From assembly GCF_041893525.1 (NCBI RefSeq), contig NZ_CP169068.1: 64,000 nucleotides of DNA; one strand, given 5' to 3'. The notes under the pieces were generated by a model that saw nothing but the letters and a program-made list of their open reading frames with translations, ran no database searches and had not been told where the DNA came from. This document shows positions 16,291 to 23,765 of this stretch, piece by piece. A program made the translations under genes and the position numbers. The stretch comes from Phaeobacter bryozoorum (lineage in GTDB: Bacteria > Pseudomonadota > Alphaproteobacteria > Rhodobacterales > Rhodobacteraceae). How positions within the stretch are numbered: position 1 is the stretch's first letter; every line of letters starts with the position of its first letter.

Positions 16291-17204
16291 CCATGCGCCC
16301 CGACGCCAAGATGCTGGAGCCTCATCCGCCCCGGATCATCCAGCAGAACAACGTCACCGCCGGCGTGCTTCTGATGATTGCGGCAACCATTGTGTTTGCC
16401 TTGCAGGATGGCATCTCGCGGCATCTTGCGGGGCAGTACAACACCTTCATGGTGATCATGGTGCGTTACTGGTTCTTTGCGCTGTTTGTGATTGCACTTG
16501 CGGCGCGCGCACCGGGAGGTATTCGCGCCACGGCCCGCACCGATCAGCTGGGGTTGCAGGTCTTTCGCGGCGTGCTGCTGGTGGCGGAAATCTGCGTGGC
16601 TGTCTATGCCTTCACCGTGCTTGGGCTGGTCGAAAGCGTGGCGGTGTTTATCTGCTATCCGCTGCTGGTCGCGGCCCTGAGCGGGCCGGTGCTGGGCGAG
16701 AAGGTCGGCTGGCGGCGCTGGGCGGCGATCTCGGTGGGGCTGATTGGCGTGCTGATCATCCTGCAACCGGGCGTCGGTGTCTTTGATCCGCTGGCGATCA
16801 TCCCGTTTGTCTCGGCGCTGATGTTTGCGCTTTATGGTCTGATCACCCGCTATGCAGCGCGGCGCGACAGCACGGCGACCAGTTTCTTCTGGACCGGGGT
16901 TGCGGGCATGGTGGCGATGACCCTTGTCGGCATCTGGTACTGGGAGCCGATGAGCCAGGGCGACTGGATGTGGATGGCCGTCCTGTGCCTCACGGGTGTG
17001 ACCGGGCATTGGCTGCTGATCAAATGCTATGAGATGGCCGAGGCCAGCGCGGTGCAGCCCTTTGCCTATTTCCACCTGATCTGGGCCGCGGCACTTGGGG
17101 TGGTTGTCTTTGGCGAGGTGATCCGCACCAATGTCGCCATCGGTGCGTCCATTATCGTGGCAGCCGGCCTGTTCACCCTATGGCGCGAACGCGTCAAGAG
17201 TTGA
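16287..17204 (+). CDS. EamA/DMT-superfamily transporter
   Basis: 305 residues with about ten transmembrane segments in two EamA repeats; first repeat AGVLLMIAATIVFALQDGISRHL, last segments AASAVQPFAYFHLIW and GASIIVAAGLFTLWR. The ALQDG sequence early in the first helix is typical of the RhaT/RarD-like subgroup common in roseobacters. It overlaps mnmD by four bases, which couples translation although no functional link is known. Its 3' end overlaps the convergent lytic transglycosylase gene by 27 bp. Substrate unknown. Confidence 0.88.
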   Translation: MTMRPDAKMLEPHPPRIIQQNNVTAGVLLMIAATIVFALQDGISRHLAGQYNTFMVIMVRYWFFALFVIALAARAPGGIRATARTDQLGLQVFRGVLLVAEICVAVYAFTVLGLVESVAVFICYPLLVAALSGPVLGEKVGWRRWAAISVGLIGVLIILQPGVGVFDPLAIIPFVSALMFALYGLITRYAARRDSTATSFFWTGVAGMVAMTLVGIWYWEPMSQGDWMWMAVLCLTGVTGHWLLIKCYEMAEASAVQPFAYFHLIWAAALGVVVFGEVIRTNVAIGASIIVAAGLFTLWRERVKS

Positions 17205-19145
17205 TCCGGCCAGTTCCTTGGAAAACGGCACCGGCAGCGGCGGTTTGCCAAGGCGCGCGCGATAGATCGGCAGGCTCTCGGTGACGCGCATCACGTAGTT
17301 GCGCGTCTCGTTGAAGGGGATGTGTTCGATCCAGTCGACAATCCCCGGCGTGCCATCGCGCGGATCGCCGTAGCGTTCCATCCAGGCCTTGGGGCGATGG
17401 GGGCCTGCGTTATAACCTGCGGCCATCATCACCACATTGCCTTTGAACTCGCCCGCCAGATCGGCCAGGTAATTGCTCCCCAGAAGCGCGTTATAGGACC
17501 AGTCGGAGATCAGCCGCCCGGTGGTGTGATCGGCCAGAAGACCCATGTTCGAGGCCACCAGCTTGGCGGTGGCGGGCATCACCTGCATCAATCCGCGCGC
17601 GCCGGCATGGCTGATCACGATGGGGTCGAATTCGCTCTCGCGGCGGGCAATGGCAAGGGTCATCTCCCGCGCCATCGGCAGATCTTTCTCGGCCACGGGA
17701 TGCAGCGGAAAATAGGCCGCTTCCAGCTCTTCGCCGGTCTGTGCGGCGCGTTTGGCGATCATCACTGCCAGATGCGGTTCGTTCATGGCCACCGCCATCT
17801 CGCCCAGCTGCCGCGCCTCGACCGGGCCCAGCCCCTCAACCAGATGGGTGAGGAAGCGTTCCGCCAGGGCCAGATCGCCAGCCTGCAACAGCAGCAGGCC
17901 GGCCTCTGCGACGGTGGAGTTCAAAAAGCTGGCCGCGCGCCAGTCGGGCAGCTGCGGCGGGGTGATCAGATCGGGATCAAAGGGGCGGCCCAGAACCTCT
18001 GCCGCCAGCAACCCGTAGAAAGACGTCTGATAATCTGCCGCCTTGGCATAGGCGGCATGGGCTTTTTCGATATCGCCGTGGGCACCATAGGCCTGACCCA
18101 GCCAATAGCCGCCGCGTCCGATTGAGATCGGGCTTTCGACCGAGGCGAGGAAGCGTTCGAAGTGATAGGCGGCCAGCTCGGGGTCGTTGAGCTTGCGCAG
18201 GGCGATATCGCCGGCCAGCCATTCGCAGTCGGAATAGCCATAGCCTGCATCCGCCGTGGCAAAGTGATGGGCGGCCAGCTGATAGGCGCGTTCGTGGTTG
18301 CCGTCGCGCATGTCCTGCCGCGCCAGATCCCGGCGGCGGCGCAGCCATTTTTCGGGCTGTCCCAGTTTCTTGGCCGAGGTGCTGCGGTCCATCATCAGGC
18401 TGATGGCATCCTCCTGCCGCCGCTTGCGGTCGCGCCAGGCAAAGCGGTCATAGGCGAGACCCGCGTCATCCTTCAGCGCGTCGGGGACGGCGGCGATTTT
18501 GCCGTCAACGCCCGGCTCGCCGTCTTGCAGGGCGAGGCGCGCCTCCGCCAGCCTGCGCTGATCGGCGCTGACCAGGGACAGCATCTGCCGCGCGCTGACC
18601 TTGTGATTGTCCCACAACATCTGGTCGAGCCGGGCCGCGTGATGCGCTGAGAGCAGCTTGGCGTGGTCTTTCAGATAGTCGTCCTGGATCACCGACCCCA
18701 TCGGCATTGTACGCCAGGCCAGCACCAGCTCGGCCTCGCCTTCGCCCTTTTGCCCGGCCCCGATCAGCGCACGCCCATAGCTCAGCGCGCCCTCGGCGGT
18801 CTGCGGGCGATGGTCGCGGTAATAGGCCAGAATGGTGTCGCGGCTGGCTTCGGCGATCTGCGGCTCGTGCTTGCGCCGCAGAAGGTCCAGCCCCGGCCAG
18901 TCGGCACGCCGCGCCAGAAAGGCCACAACATCAGAGACCGACCCCATGCCCTCCCGCAGGCGGTGCCATTCGATGACGTCGCGGGCCACGGTGGTTTCGC
19001 GCCCGGCACTGCGCCCCGCCTCGCTCCATTTTTCCGAGCGCATCAGCTCCAGCGCGCGACCAAGGTCGGCCGCCATGGCAGGTTGGCCGCTCAGGCTGGC
19101 GGAAATGAGGGCAATGAGGGCCAGAATGCGTGTCATCTCTTGCAT
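17178..19145 (-). CDS. Soluble lytic murein transglycosylase (SLT domain)
   Basis: About 655 residues. A signal peptide occupies the N-terminus (LALIALISASLSGQPAMAA). A long superhelical (U-shaped) alpha-domain follows, then the SLT domain near residues 480-630: ARRESEFDP with the catalytic Glu, GARGLMQVMP, and YNAGPHRPKAW. Length and order match Slt70-type enzymes that cleave peptidoglycan to 1,6-anhydromuropeptides in the periplasm. Start 19145 (MQEMTR) or 19136 (MTR) are both compatible with the signal peptide; the frame to 19202 is less likely. Divergent from dapA. Confidence 0.9.
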   Translation of the reverse strand: MQEMTRILALIALISASLSGQPAMAADLGRALELMRSEKWSEAGRSAGRETTVARDVIEWHRLREGMGSVSDVVAFLARRADWPGLDLLRRKHEPQIAEASRDTILAYYRDHRPQTAEGALSYGRALIGAGQKGEGEAELVLAWRTMPMGSVIQDDYLKDHAKLLSAHHAARLDQMLWDNHKVSARQMLSLVSADQRRLAEARLALQDGEPGVDGKIAAVPDALKDDAGLAYDRFAWRDRKRRQEDAISLMMDRSTSAKKLGQPEKWLRRRRDLARQDMRDGNHERAYQLAAHHFATADAGYGYSDCEWLAGDIALRKLNDPELAAYHFERFLASVESPISIGRGGYWLGQAYGAHGDIEKAHAAYAKAADYQTSFYGLLAAEVLGRPFDPDLITPPQLPDWRAASFLNSTVAEAGLLLLQAGDLALAERFLTHLVEGLGPVEARQLGEMAVAMNEPHLAVMIAKRAAQTGEELEAAYFPLHPVAEKDLPMAREMTLAIARRESEFDPIVISHAGARGLMQVMPATAKLVASNMGLLADHTTGRLISDWSYNALLGSNYLADLAGEFKGNVVMMAAGYNAGPHRPKAWMERYGDPRDGTPGIVDWIEHIPFNETRNYVMRVTESLPIYRARLGKPPLPVPFSKELAGSTLDAFAP

Positions 19146-19275
19146 TTTCCAACGTTCCGGGGATAGAGCCAATGACGATAATCCGTGACCTGCCGGTATC
19201 AACTCAAATCCCCGGCATGTCCATCACCCAAGGCGGCGCAATCGCGCCTGCACGAACAGCAAAGGGAGCGTGCCC

Positions 19276-20148
19276 ATGTTCAAAGGTTCTATGCCAGCCC
19301 TCGTCACCCCGTTTTCCAACGGCGAGCTGGATCTGGATACGCTCAAACGCTTGGTCGAATGGCATATTGACCAGGGCTCAACTGCGCTGGTCCCGGTCGG
19401 GACCACCGGTGAAAGCCCGACGCTGACCCATGAAGAGCATGAAACCGTGATTGCCGAGGTGGTGAAAACCGCCGCTGGCCGGGTGCCGGTGATTGCCGGT
19501 GCGGGCTCCAACAACACGGTTGAGGGCAAGCGGTTTGTGCAGTTTGCAGCCGAGGTCGGTGCCGATGCCGCGCTGGTGGTGACGCCGTACTACAACAGGC
19601 CGACTCAGCGCGGGTTGATTGCGCATTTCACCGAGCTGCATGACTGCGCCGATATTCCGATCGTGATCTACAATATCCCCGGTCGCTCGGTTGTCGATAT
19701 GACCCCCGCCACCATGGGCGAACTGGCCAAGCTGGAGCGCATCATCGGCGTGAAGGATGCAACCGGCGATATCGCCCGTGTGTCGCAGCAGCGCGCCTCC
19801 TGTGGTGCGGATTTTGTGCAGCTGTCCGGCGAGGATGCCTCGGCGCTGGGGTTCAACGCCCATGGCGGCGTCGGCTGCATCTCGGTGACGGCCAATGTGG
19901 CGCCGAAGCTCTGCGCGGAATTCCAGGCGGCGACGCTGGCGGGTGACTACGCATTGGCGCTGGAGTATCAGGACAAACTGATGCCGCTGCATGAGGCGAT
20001 TTTCATTGAGCCGGGTCTGGTCGGAGCGAAATACGGCCTGTCGAAACTGGGTCTGTGCAGCGAGGAGATCCGCCTGCCGCTGACCGGTCTGACCGACAGC
20101 ACCAAGGCCGCGATTGATGCCGCGATGGTACACGCGGGCCTGCTGTAA
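19276..20148 (+). CDS. dapA: 4-hydroxy-tetrahydrodipicolinate synthase
   Basis: 290 residues from ATG 19276, with AAAGGGAG seven bases upstream; a GTG six bases earlier is rejected. TIM barrel with GTTGESPTL (42-50), Tyr106 in TPYYNRP, Tyr132 in YNIPGRS and the Schiff-base Lys160 in GVKDATG. It condenses pyruvate with aspartate semialdehyde, the first step of the diaminopimelate/lysine branch. Substrate-specifying residues fit DapA rather than N-acetylneuraminate lyase. Followed by a strong terminator. Confidence 0.95.
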   Translation: MFKGSMPALVTPFSNGELDLDTLKRLVEWHIDQGSTALVPVGTTGESPTLTHEEHETVIAEVVKTAAGRVPVIAGAGSNNTVEGKRFVQFAAEVGADAALVVTPYYNRPTQRGLIAHFTELHDCADIPIVIYNIPGRSVVDMTPATMGELAKLERIIGVKDATGDIARVSQQRASCGADFVQLSGEDASALGFNAHGGVGCISVTANVAPKLCAEFQAATLAGDYALALEYQDKLMPLHEAIFIEPGLVGAKYGLSKLGLCSEEIRLPLTGLTDSTKAAIDAAMVHAGLL

Positions 20149-20181
20149 GCGCAGAACACCGACCATAGACATGGTTTTTCG

Positions 20182-20210
20182 GACCGGGACGCTGCTGCGT
20201 TCCGGTCTGT
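20182..20210 (+). terminator. dapA terminator
   Basis: 11-bp stem with one G-U pair (20182-20192 with 20197-20207), TGCT loop, then a T-rich tract (TGTTTCGTTT). Confidence 0.8.
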
Positions 20211-20523
20211 TTCGTTTGGGCTGTCTTCTGTCTCTAACTGGCGGTTCAGGGTCACATCCCCAGCGCCAGATCCGTCGAGAATAAAAAGGCGGCGCCGCCC
20301 CGAGGAAGGATCCCGGGAAAGGCTGGAAGCTGCGGGGCGCGTCACTGCCCCGGTGCCAAACTGTTTTGCACGGACCCCGGCGGCATTCCTGCCAGCGGGG
20401 CCGGTTTCCATGGTGTCCGGGGTCGTAAATCCCGGAGCAGATCGCGATCCCCAGCAGCTTAGCCAATCAGCGTGCAGGCCCGGTAAACGCTGCGCGCGCC
20501 GCCGGGCAACGGGGGGCTAGCCA
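20211..20523. other. Intergenic region with no recognisable gene
   Basis: 313 bp between the dapA terminator and the ECF sigma gene stop. Frames here are short or antisense extensions of neighbours without ribosome-binding sites. It may hold the 3' end signals of the sigma operon; nothing else is visible. Confidence 0.5.
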
Positions 20524-21405
20524 TCACGGCAGAGCCGCCGCCAGATGCCGGGTCTTGTCCGGGTTGCGGGTGACATAGATGCGGGCAATCCGGCCGTCGC
20601 GAATATCCAGAGAGGTGGCTTGCAGGATGCCGTCCTCGGCCCGGGTCAGCATCGCAGGCAACCCGTTCAGCTGGCACAACCGCCATTGTTCGGGGGCTGT
20701 CTGATTGCTCTTGCGGGCAAGCCCCGCCAGCAGCCGCAGCACCTTGTCGCGCCCGTAGATCGGGTTGAGCGCCGCAGTCGCCTTGCCACCGCCATCGGAA
20801 ATCAGCTGCACATCTTCGGTCAGCAGCCTGGTCAGGGCGGCGGTGTCACCGGTCTTGGAGGCGCGAAAGAACGCCTCGGTCAGCGCGCGCCCTTCATCCG
20901 GGTTGCCGGGGCGCTGGGGGCGCAGCGCCTGCACCTTGCGGCGGGCGCGGGTGGCGAGCTGGCGGCAGGCCTCGGGCGAGCGGTTCAGGGCGGCGGCCAC
21001 ATCCCCGTAAGAGCTGTCGAAGATATCATGCAGCAGAAAGGCCGCGCGTTCGAGCGGCGACAGCGCGTCCAGTGCCAGGAGCAGCGCAATCGAGACGTCA
21101 TGGTCCAGCTGCTCTGTGGCGTCATCGGTGAGCACCGGTTCCGGCAGCCATTCACCGGGGTAGGTCTCGCGCCGTTTGCGGGCCGATTTCAGTTGATCAA
21201 GGCACAGCCGCGTGGTGATCCGCATCAGATAGCCGGTGGTATCCAGAATCTCGCCCTGGGGTGCGGATTGCCAGCGCAGATAGGCATCCTGCAAGACGTC
21301 CTCGGCGTCCGTCACACTGCCGAGCATCCTGTAGGCGGCCGCAAACAATCGCGGCCGCGCGGTCAGGAACGCATCGGTTCCTGTGTCTTTCATCTGTGCA
21401 GTCAC
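20524..21405 (-). CDS. ECF41-family RNA polymerase sigma factor (SigJ-like)
   Basis: 293 residues. Sigma region 2 (RMLGSVTDAEDVLQDAYLRW) and region 4 (LSPLERAAFLLHDIFDSSYGDVAAALNRS) are followed by a SnoaL-like C-terminal domain of about 110 residues. The ECF41 hallmarks are visible: WLPEP in the linker, DGGGK in the SnoaL domain and NPDKT near the C-terminus (family forms WLPEP, DGGGR, NPDKL). In ECF41 proteins this extension controls activity instead of an anti-sigma factor. Its start overlaps the stop of the upstream carboxymuconolactone decarboxylase gene by four bases, the classic ECF41 arrangement. Confidence 0.93.
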   Translation of the reverse strand: MTAQMKDTGTDAFLTARPRLFAAAYRMLGSVTDAEDVLQDAYLRWQSAPQGEILDTTGYLMRITTRLCLDQLKSARKRRETYPGEWLPEPVLTDDATEQLDHDVSIALLLALDALSPLERAAFLLHDIFDSSYGDVAAALNRSPEACRQLATRARRKVQALRPQRPGNPDEGRALTEAFFRASKTGDTAALTRLLTEDVQLISDGGGKATAALNPIYGRDKVLRLLAGLARKSNQTAPEQWRLCQLNGLPAMLTRAEDGILQATSLDIRDGRIARIYVTRNPDKTRHLAAALP

Positions 21406-21875
21406 GCGGCGTTGGCCCCTGTGGTCTGGTCCTCGCTCACAGGGTGGGCGCTGCGAAAGCCGATTGCAATGCGGTTCCAGCTGTTGATGGCGCCAATCAG
21501 CAGCGTCAGCAGCACCTGTTCGCGCGGCTCAAACAGGTCTGCCATGGCGTCATAATCGGCATCCGGTGCGGCGGTGGCCTCCACCCGCGTTAGTGCCTCG
21601 CACCACGCCAGGGCGGCGCGTTCGCGGGGCGTGTAGAGCGGCGATTTACGCCAGGCGTTCAGCAGATGCATCCGATCCTCGCTCTCACCGTGGGCGCGCA
21701 TCTCATGGGTGTGCATGTGGATGCAGAAGGCGCAGCCGTTGATCTGCGAGGCGCGCAGCTTCACCAGCTCCACCACGCTGTATTCCAGCGTGCTGTTCTT
21801 GAACAGATTCTCCTGCTCCAGCATCGGTTTGAAGAGATCACCGGCGACGGAGAAATAATCGAGACGTTGGGTCAT
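21402..21875 (-). CDS. Carboxymuconolactone decarboxylase/AhpD-like protein (ECF41 partner)
   Basis: 157 residues. CMD fold with the redox motif CAFCIHMHT (Cys48, Cys51, His55) as in AhpD-type alkylhydroperoxidases. ECF41 sigma factors typically control one adjacent carboxymuconolactone decarboxylase, oxidoreductase or epimerase gene, and this gene directly precedes the sigma gene with a four-base overlap. A TGTCACA-N16-CGTC promoter lies upstream. It may reduce peroxides or handle an unknown quinone-like compound; substrate unknown. Confidence 0.88.
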   Translation of the reverse strand: MTQRLDYFSVAGDLFKPMLEQENLFKNSTLEYSVVELVKLRASQINGCAFCIHMHTHEMRAHGESEDRMHLLNAWRKSPLYTPRERAALAWCEALTRVEATAAPDADYDAMADLFEPREQVLLTLLIGAINSWNRIAIGFRSAHPVSEDQTTGANAA

Positions 21876-21908
21876 GGGTTTGGTCCTTTCTGATGGGTTC
21901 AGAAACAG

Positions 21909-21935
21909 GACGAGGCAGCGGGCGGGTTTGTGACA
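21909..21935 (-). promoter_or_regulatory. ECF41-type promoter
   Basis: Read on the minus strand: TGTCACA (21935-21929), 16 bases, CGTC (21912-21909), 33 bp before the start of the decarboxylase gene. This equals the published ECF41 consensus TGTCACA-N16-CGTC as I know it. Confidence 0.85.
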
Positions 21936-21975
21936 TGACCGGCGCGATTTTTTGAAAAAGGATGCGCATTCAATG

Positions 21976-22000
21976 AAAAAAGGGCGCCTCTGGGGCGCCC
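21976..22000 (-). terminator. Terminator after soeC
   Basis: Perfect 7-bp stem GGGCGCC/GGCGCCC (21982-21988 with 21994-22000), five-base loop, and an A-run at 21976-21981 that is the T-tract of the minus-strand transcript. Confidence 0.9.
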
Positions 22001-22022
22001 TGATCGTGGTCTTTGGTGGTGA

Positions 22023-22910
22023 TCAGCGTTTGCCGTAATAAAGCCCGACCACATGTTCGGCCTGGGCAAAGAACAGCCAGCGCGACACGGCAATACCGGC
22101 GATATGCAGCAGCACGGCGACGCCTGCGAGCAGGTGTTTGAGCATCAGACCCTCAACTGGCAGGATCAGGCAGATCAAGGGCAGCGCAAAGCCAAGGGCA
22201 AAGGCAATGACCCGCAGTTTCTGCGCGTGTTTGCGCCCGACAACATGCACGAATTCGCGCAGCAGATAATTGGAGCCGGTATGGGGCGGCTCAAACGCGC
22301 GCACGGTGCCGCGATCGCCAAGGCCGGTGGCGGTGCCCATATTGGTGCCAGAGGTAGCAAAGGCCTGATCGCCCTTGGCCCAATAGGCCAGCTGCACCGA
22401 GCCTGCGATGGCCAGAAGCCAGGGCGCCAGCGCTTCCGCTCCAGCCAGCAGCGATCCGCCCGCAAGGCTGAAGGACAGGAACATCACCGGCGTCAGGGAC
22501 ATGTTCCAGCGCGGGATGGTCTTCAGCTGGGTGTAGATCATCGAGGTGGTAAAGACCGTTGCCAGCGACAGCGCCGCACCGAGCCAGCCAAGCGCCCACC
22601 AATGGGTGTCCAGAAACACCGCGCCAAAGGCAAAAAGCCCCATCACGATGAGGGCTGCAACCGCGCAGATGCCCTCACGGCTGAGCCAGCTGGTTTTCCA
22701 CTGGGTGAAGGCGCGCCAGGCCCGTTCCGGTCGGCCGAGGTGAAACGTCGAAGCCAGAAGCCCGCCCACCGCAAAGCCAAAGGCGATGGCATAGAACACA
22801 AAGGCAACCCAGCCGGTGACCTCGGGCTTGCCGAGGCCAAGGAAGGTCAAAAGCCCAAAGCCCAGACCGGAGAGAGTGGTGAAGATGATAACGGATGGTG
22901 CCGGATGCAT
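22023..22910 (-). CDS. soeC: Sulfite dehydrogenase membrane anchor SoeC (DmsC/NrfD-like)
   Basis: 295 residues with about eight hydrophobic segments, matching DmsC-type anchors (N-terminus MHPAPSVIIFTTLSGLGFGL; later FHLGRPERAWRAF and STSGTNMGTATGL-like loop). It passes electrons from the iron-sulfur subunit to the quinone pool. Start overlaps the soeB stop by one base. Assignment to SoeC rather than DmsC rests on the cytoplasmic catalytic subunit and on the taurine context. Confidence 0.85.
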   Translation of the reverse strand: MHPAPSVIIFTTLSGLGFGLLTFLGLGKPEVTGWVAFVFYAIAFGFAVGGLLASTFHLGRPERAWRAFTQWKTSWLSREGICAVAALIVMGLFAFGAVFLDTHWWALGWLGAALSLATVFTTSMIYTQLKTIPRWNMSLTPVMFLSFSLAGGSLLAGAEALAPWLLAIAGSVQLAYWAKGDQAFATSGTNMGTATGLGDRGTVRAFEPPHTGSNYLLREFVHVVGRKHAQKLRVIAFALGFALPLICLILPVEGLMLKHLLAGVAVLLHIAGIAVSRWLFFAQAEHVVGLYYGKR

Positions 22911-23686
22911 CAGCTCGCCCCCCCTGTGGTCTGTCCCGGAAGCTTATCAAGCGCCTTGTCCAGCCAGCCAAGGAAGCCTTTGGGATCTTCGGCGACGGGG
23001 GCCAGCAGCGGGGCGAGGATGTCGATCTGATCCTCGATCTGGTCCTTGGGGCGGGGCGGCAGGTATTTGTTCACCGGTTTGGTGCCCATTTCCGGCATCA
23101 GATCCATGCCGCCGCGCGCGGCCACCAGTTTGGAGACATCGCTGTCAGGATCCCCCAGATCGCCAAAATGGCGCGCGCCTGCCGGGCAGGTGCGCACGCA
23201 GGAGGGCACACGGTCCACCTCCGGCAGGTTCTCATTGTAGATCCGGTCGACGCAGAGGGTGCATTTCTTCATCACCCCTTCGGCCAGATCCAACTCGCGC
23301 GCGCCATAGGGGCAGGACCAGGCACATAGGCCACAGCCGATGCAATTGTCCTCGTTCACCAGCACGATACCGTCTTCCACCCGCTTGTAGCTGGCGCCGG
23401 TGGGGCAGACGGTGACGCAGGGGGCGTCCTCGCAGTGCAGGCAGGATTTCGGGAAATGCACCAGCTGGGCGTGACCTTCGGGCGGCTGCACCTCATAGGA
23501 ATGCACACGGTTGAGGAAGGTGCCGGATGGATCAGCGCCATAGGCGTTCTGATCGCTGAGCGGCGCGCCATAGTTTTCGGTGTTCCAGCCCTTGCAGGAG
23601 ATCACACAGGCATGGCAGCCGACGCAGGTATCAAGGTCAATGACCAGACCCATCTTGCGGTCGGTCCTGGTGGGAAGCTCGGTCAT
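22910..23686 (-). CDS. soeB: Sulfite dehydrogenase iron-sulfur subunit SoeB
   Basis: 258 residues. Four ferredoxin-type clusters are visible: CVGCHACVISC, CLHCEDAPCVTVCP, CIGCGLCAWSCP, and CTLCVDRI with CVRTCP. This is the DmsB/SoeB electron-transfer subunit, which links the molybdenum subunit to the membrane anchor on the cytoplasmic side. GAGGG precedes the ATG. A 79-bp spacer containing a 22-bp palindrome separates it from soeA, and it overlaps soeC by one base. Confidence 0.9.
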   Translation of the reverse strand: MTELPTRTDRKMGLVIDLDTCVGCHACVISCKGWNTENYGAPLSDQNAYGADPSGTFLNRVHSYEVQPPEGHAQLVHFPKSCLHCEDAPCVTVCPTGASYKRVEDGIVLVNEDNCIGCGLCAWSCPYGARELDLAEGVMKKCTLCVDRIYNENLPEVDRVPSCVRTCPAGARHFGDLGDPDSDVSKLVAARGGMDLMPEMGTKPVNKYLPPRPKDQIEDQIDILAPLLAPVAEDPKGFLGWLDKALDKLPGQTTGGAS

Positions 23687-23737
23687 TGCATACCCTCAGT
23701 ACAAGTTGCGGAACCAAGAAGACGGGTATTTTCTTGG

Positions 23738-23759
23738 CAATTTTCTTCGAAGAAAATTG
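23738..23759. repeat. 22-bp perfect palindrome between soeA and soeB
   Basis: CAATTTTCTTC followed by its exact complement GAAGAAAATTG. It lies in the spacer between two genes of one operon, so it could form an mRNA hairpin; a partial third arm (TTTTCTTGG) precedes it. Confidence 0.85.
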
Positions 23760-23765
23760 GGTCGA

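Noticed and set aside
19378..20466. Minus-strand frame (362 codons) over dapA
   Set aside because: Antisense of dapA extended into intergenic DNA; no family similarity.
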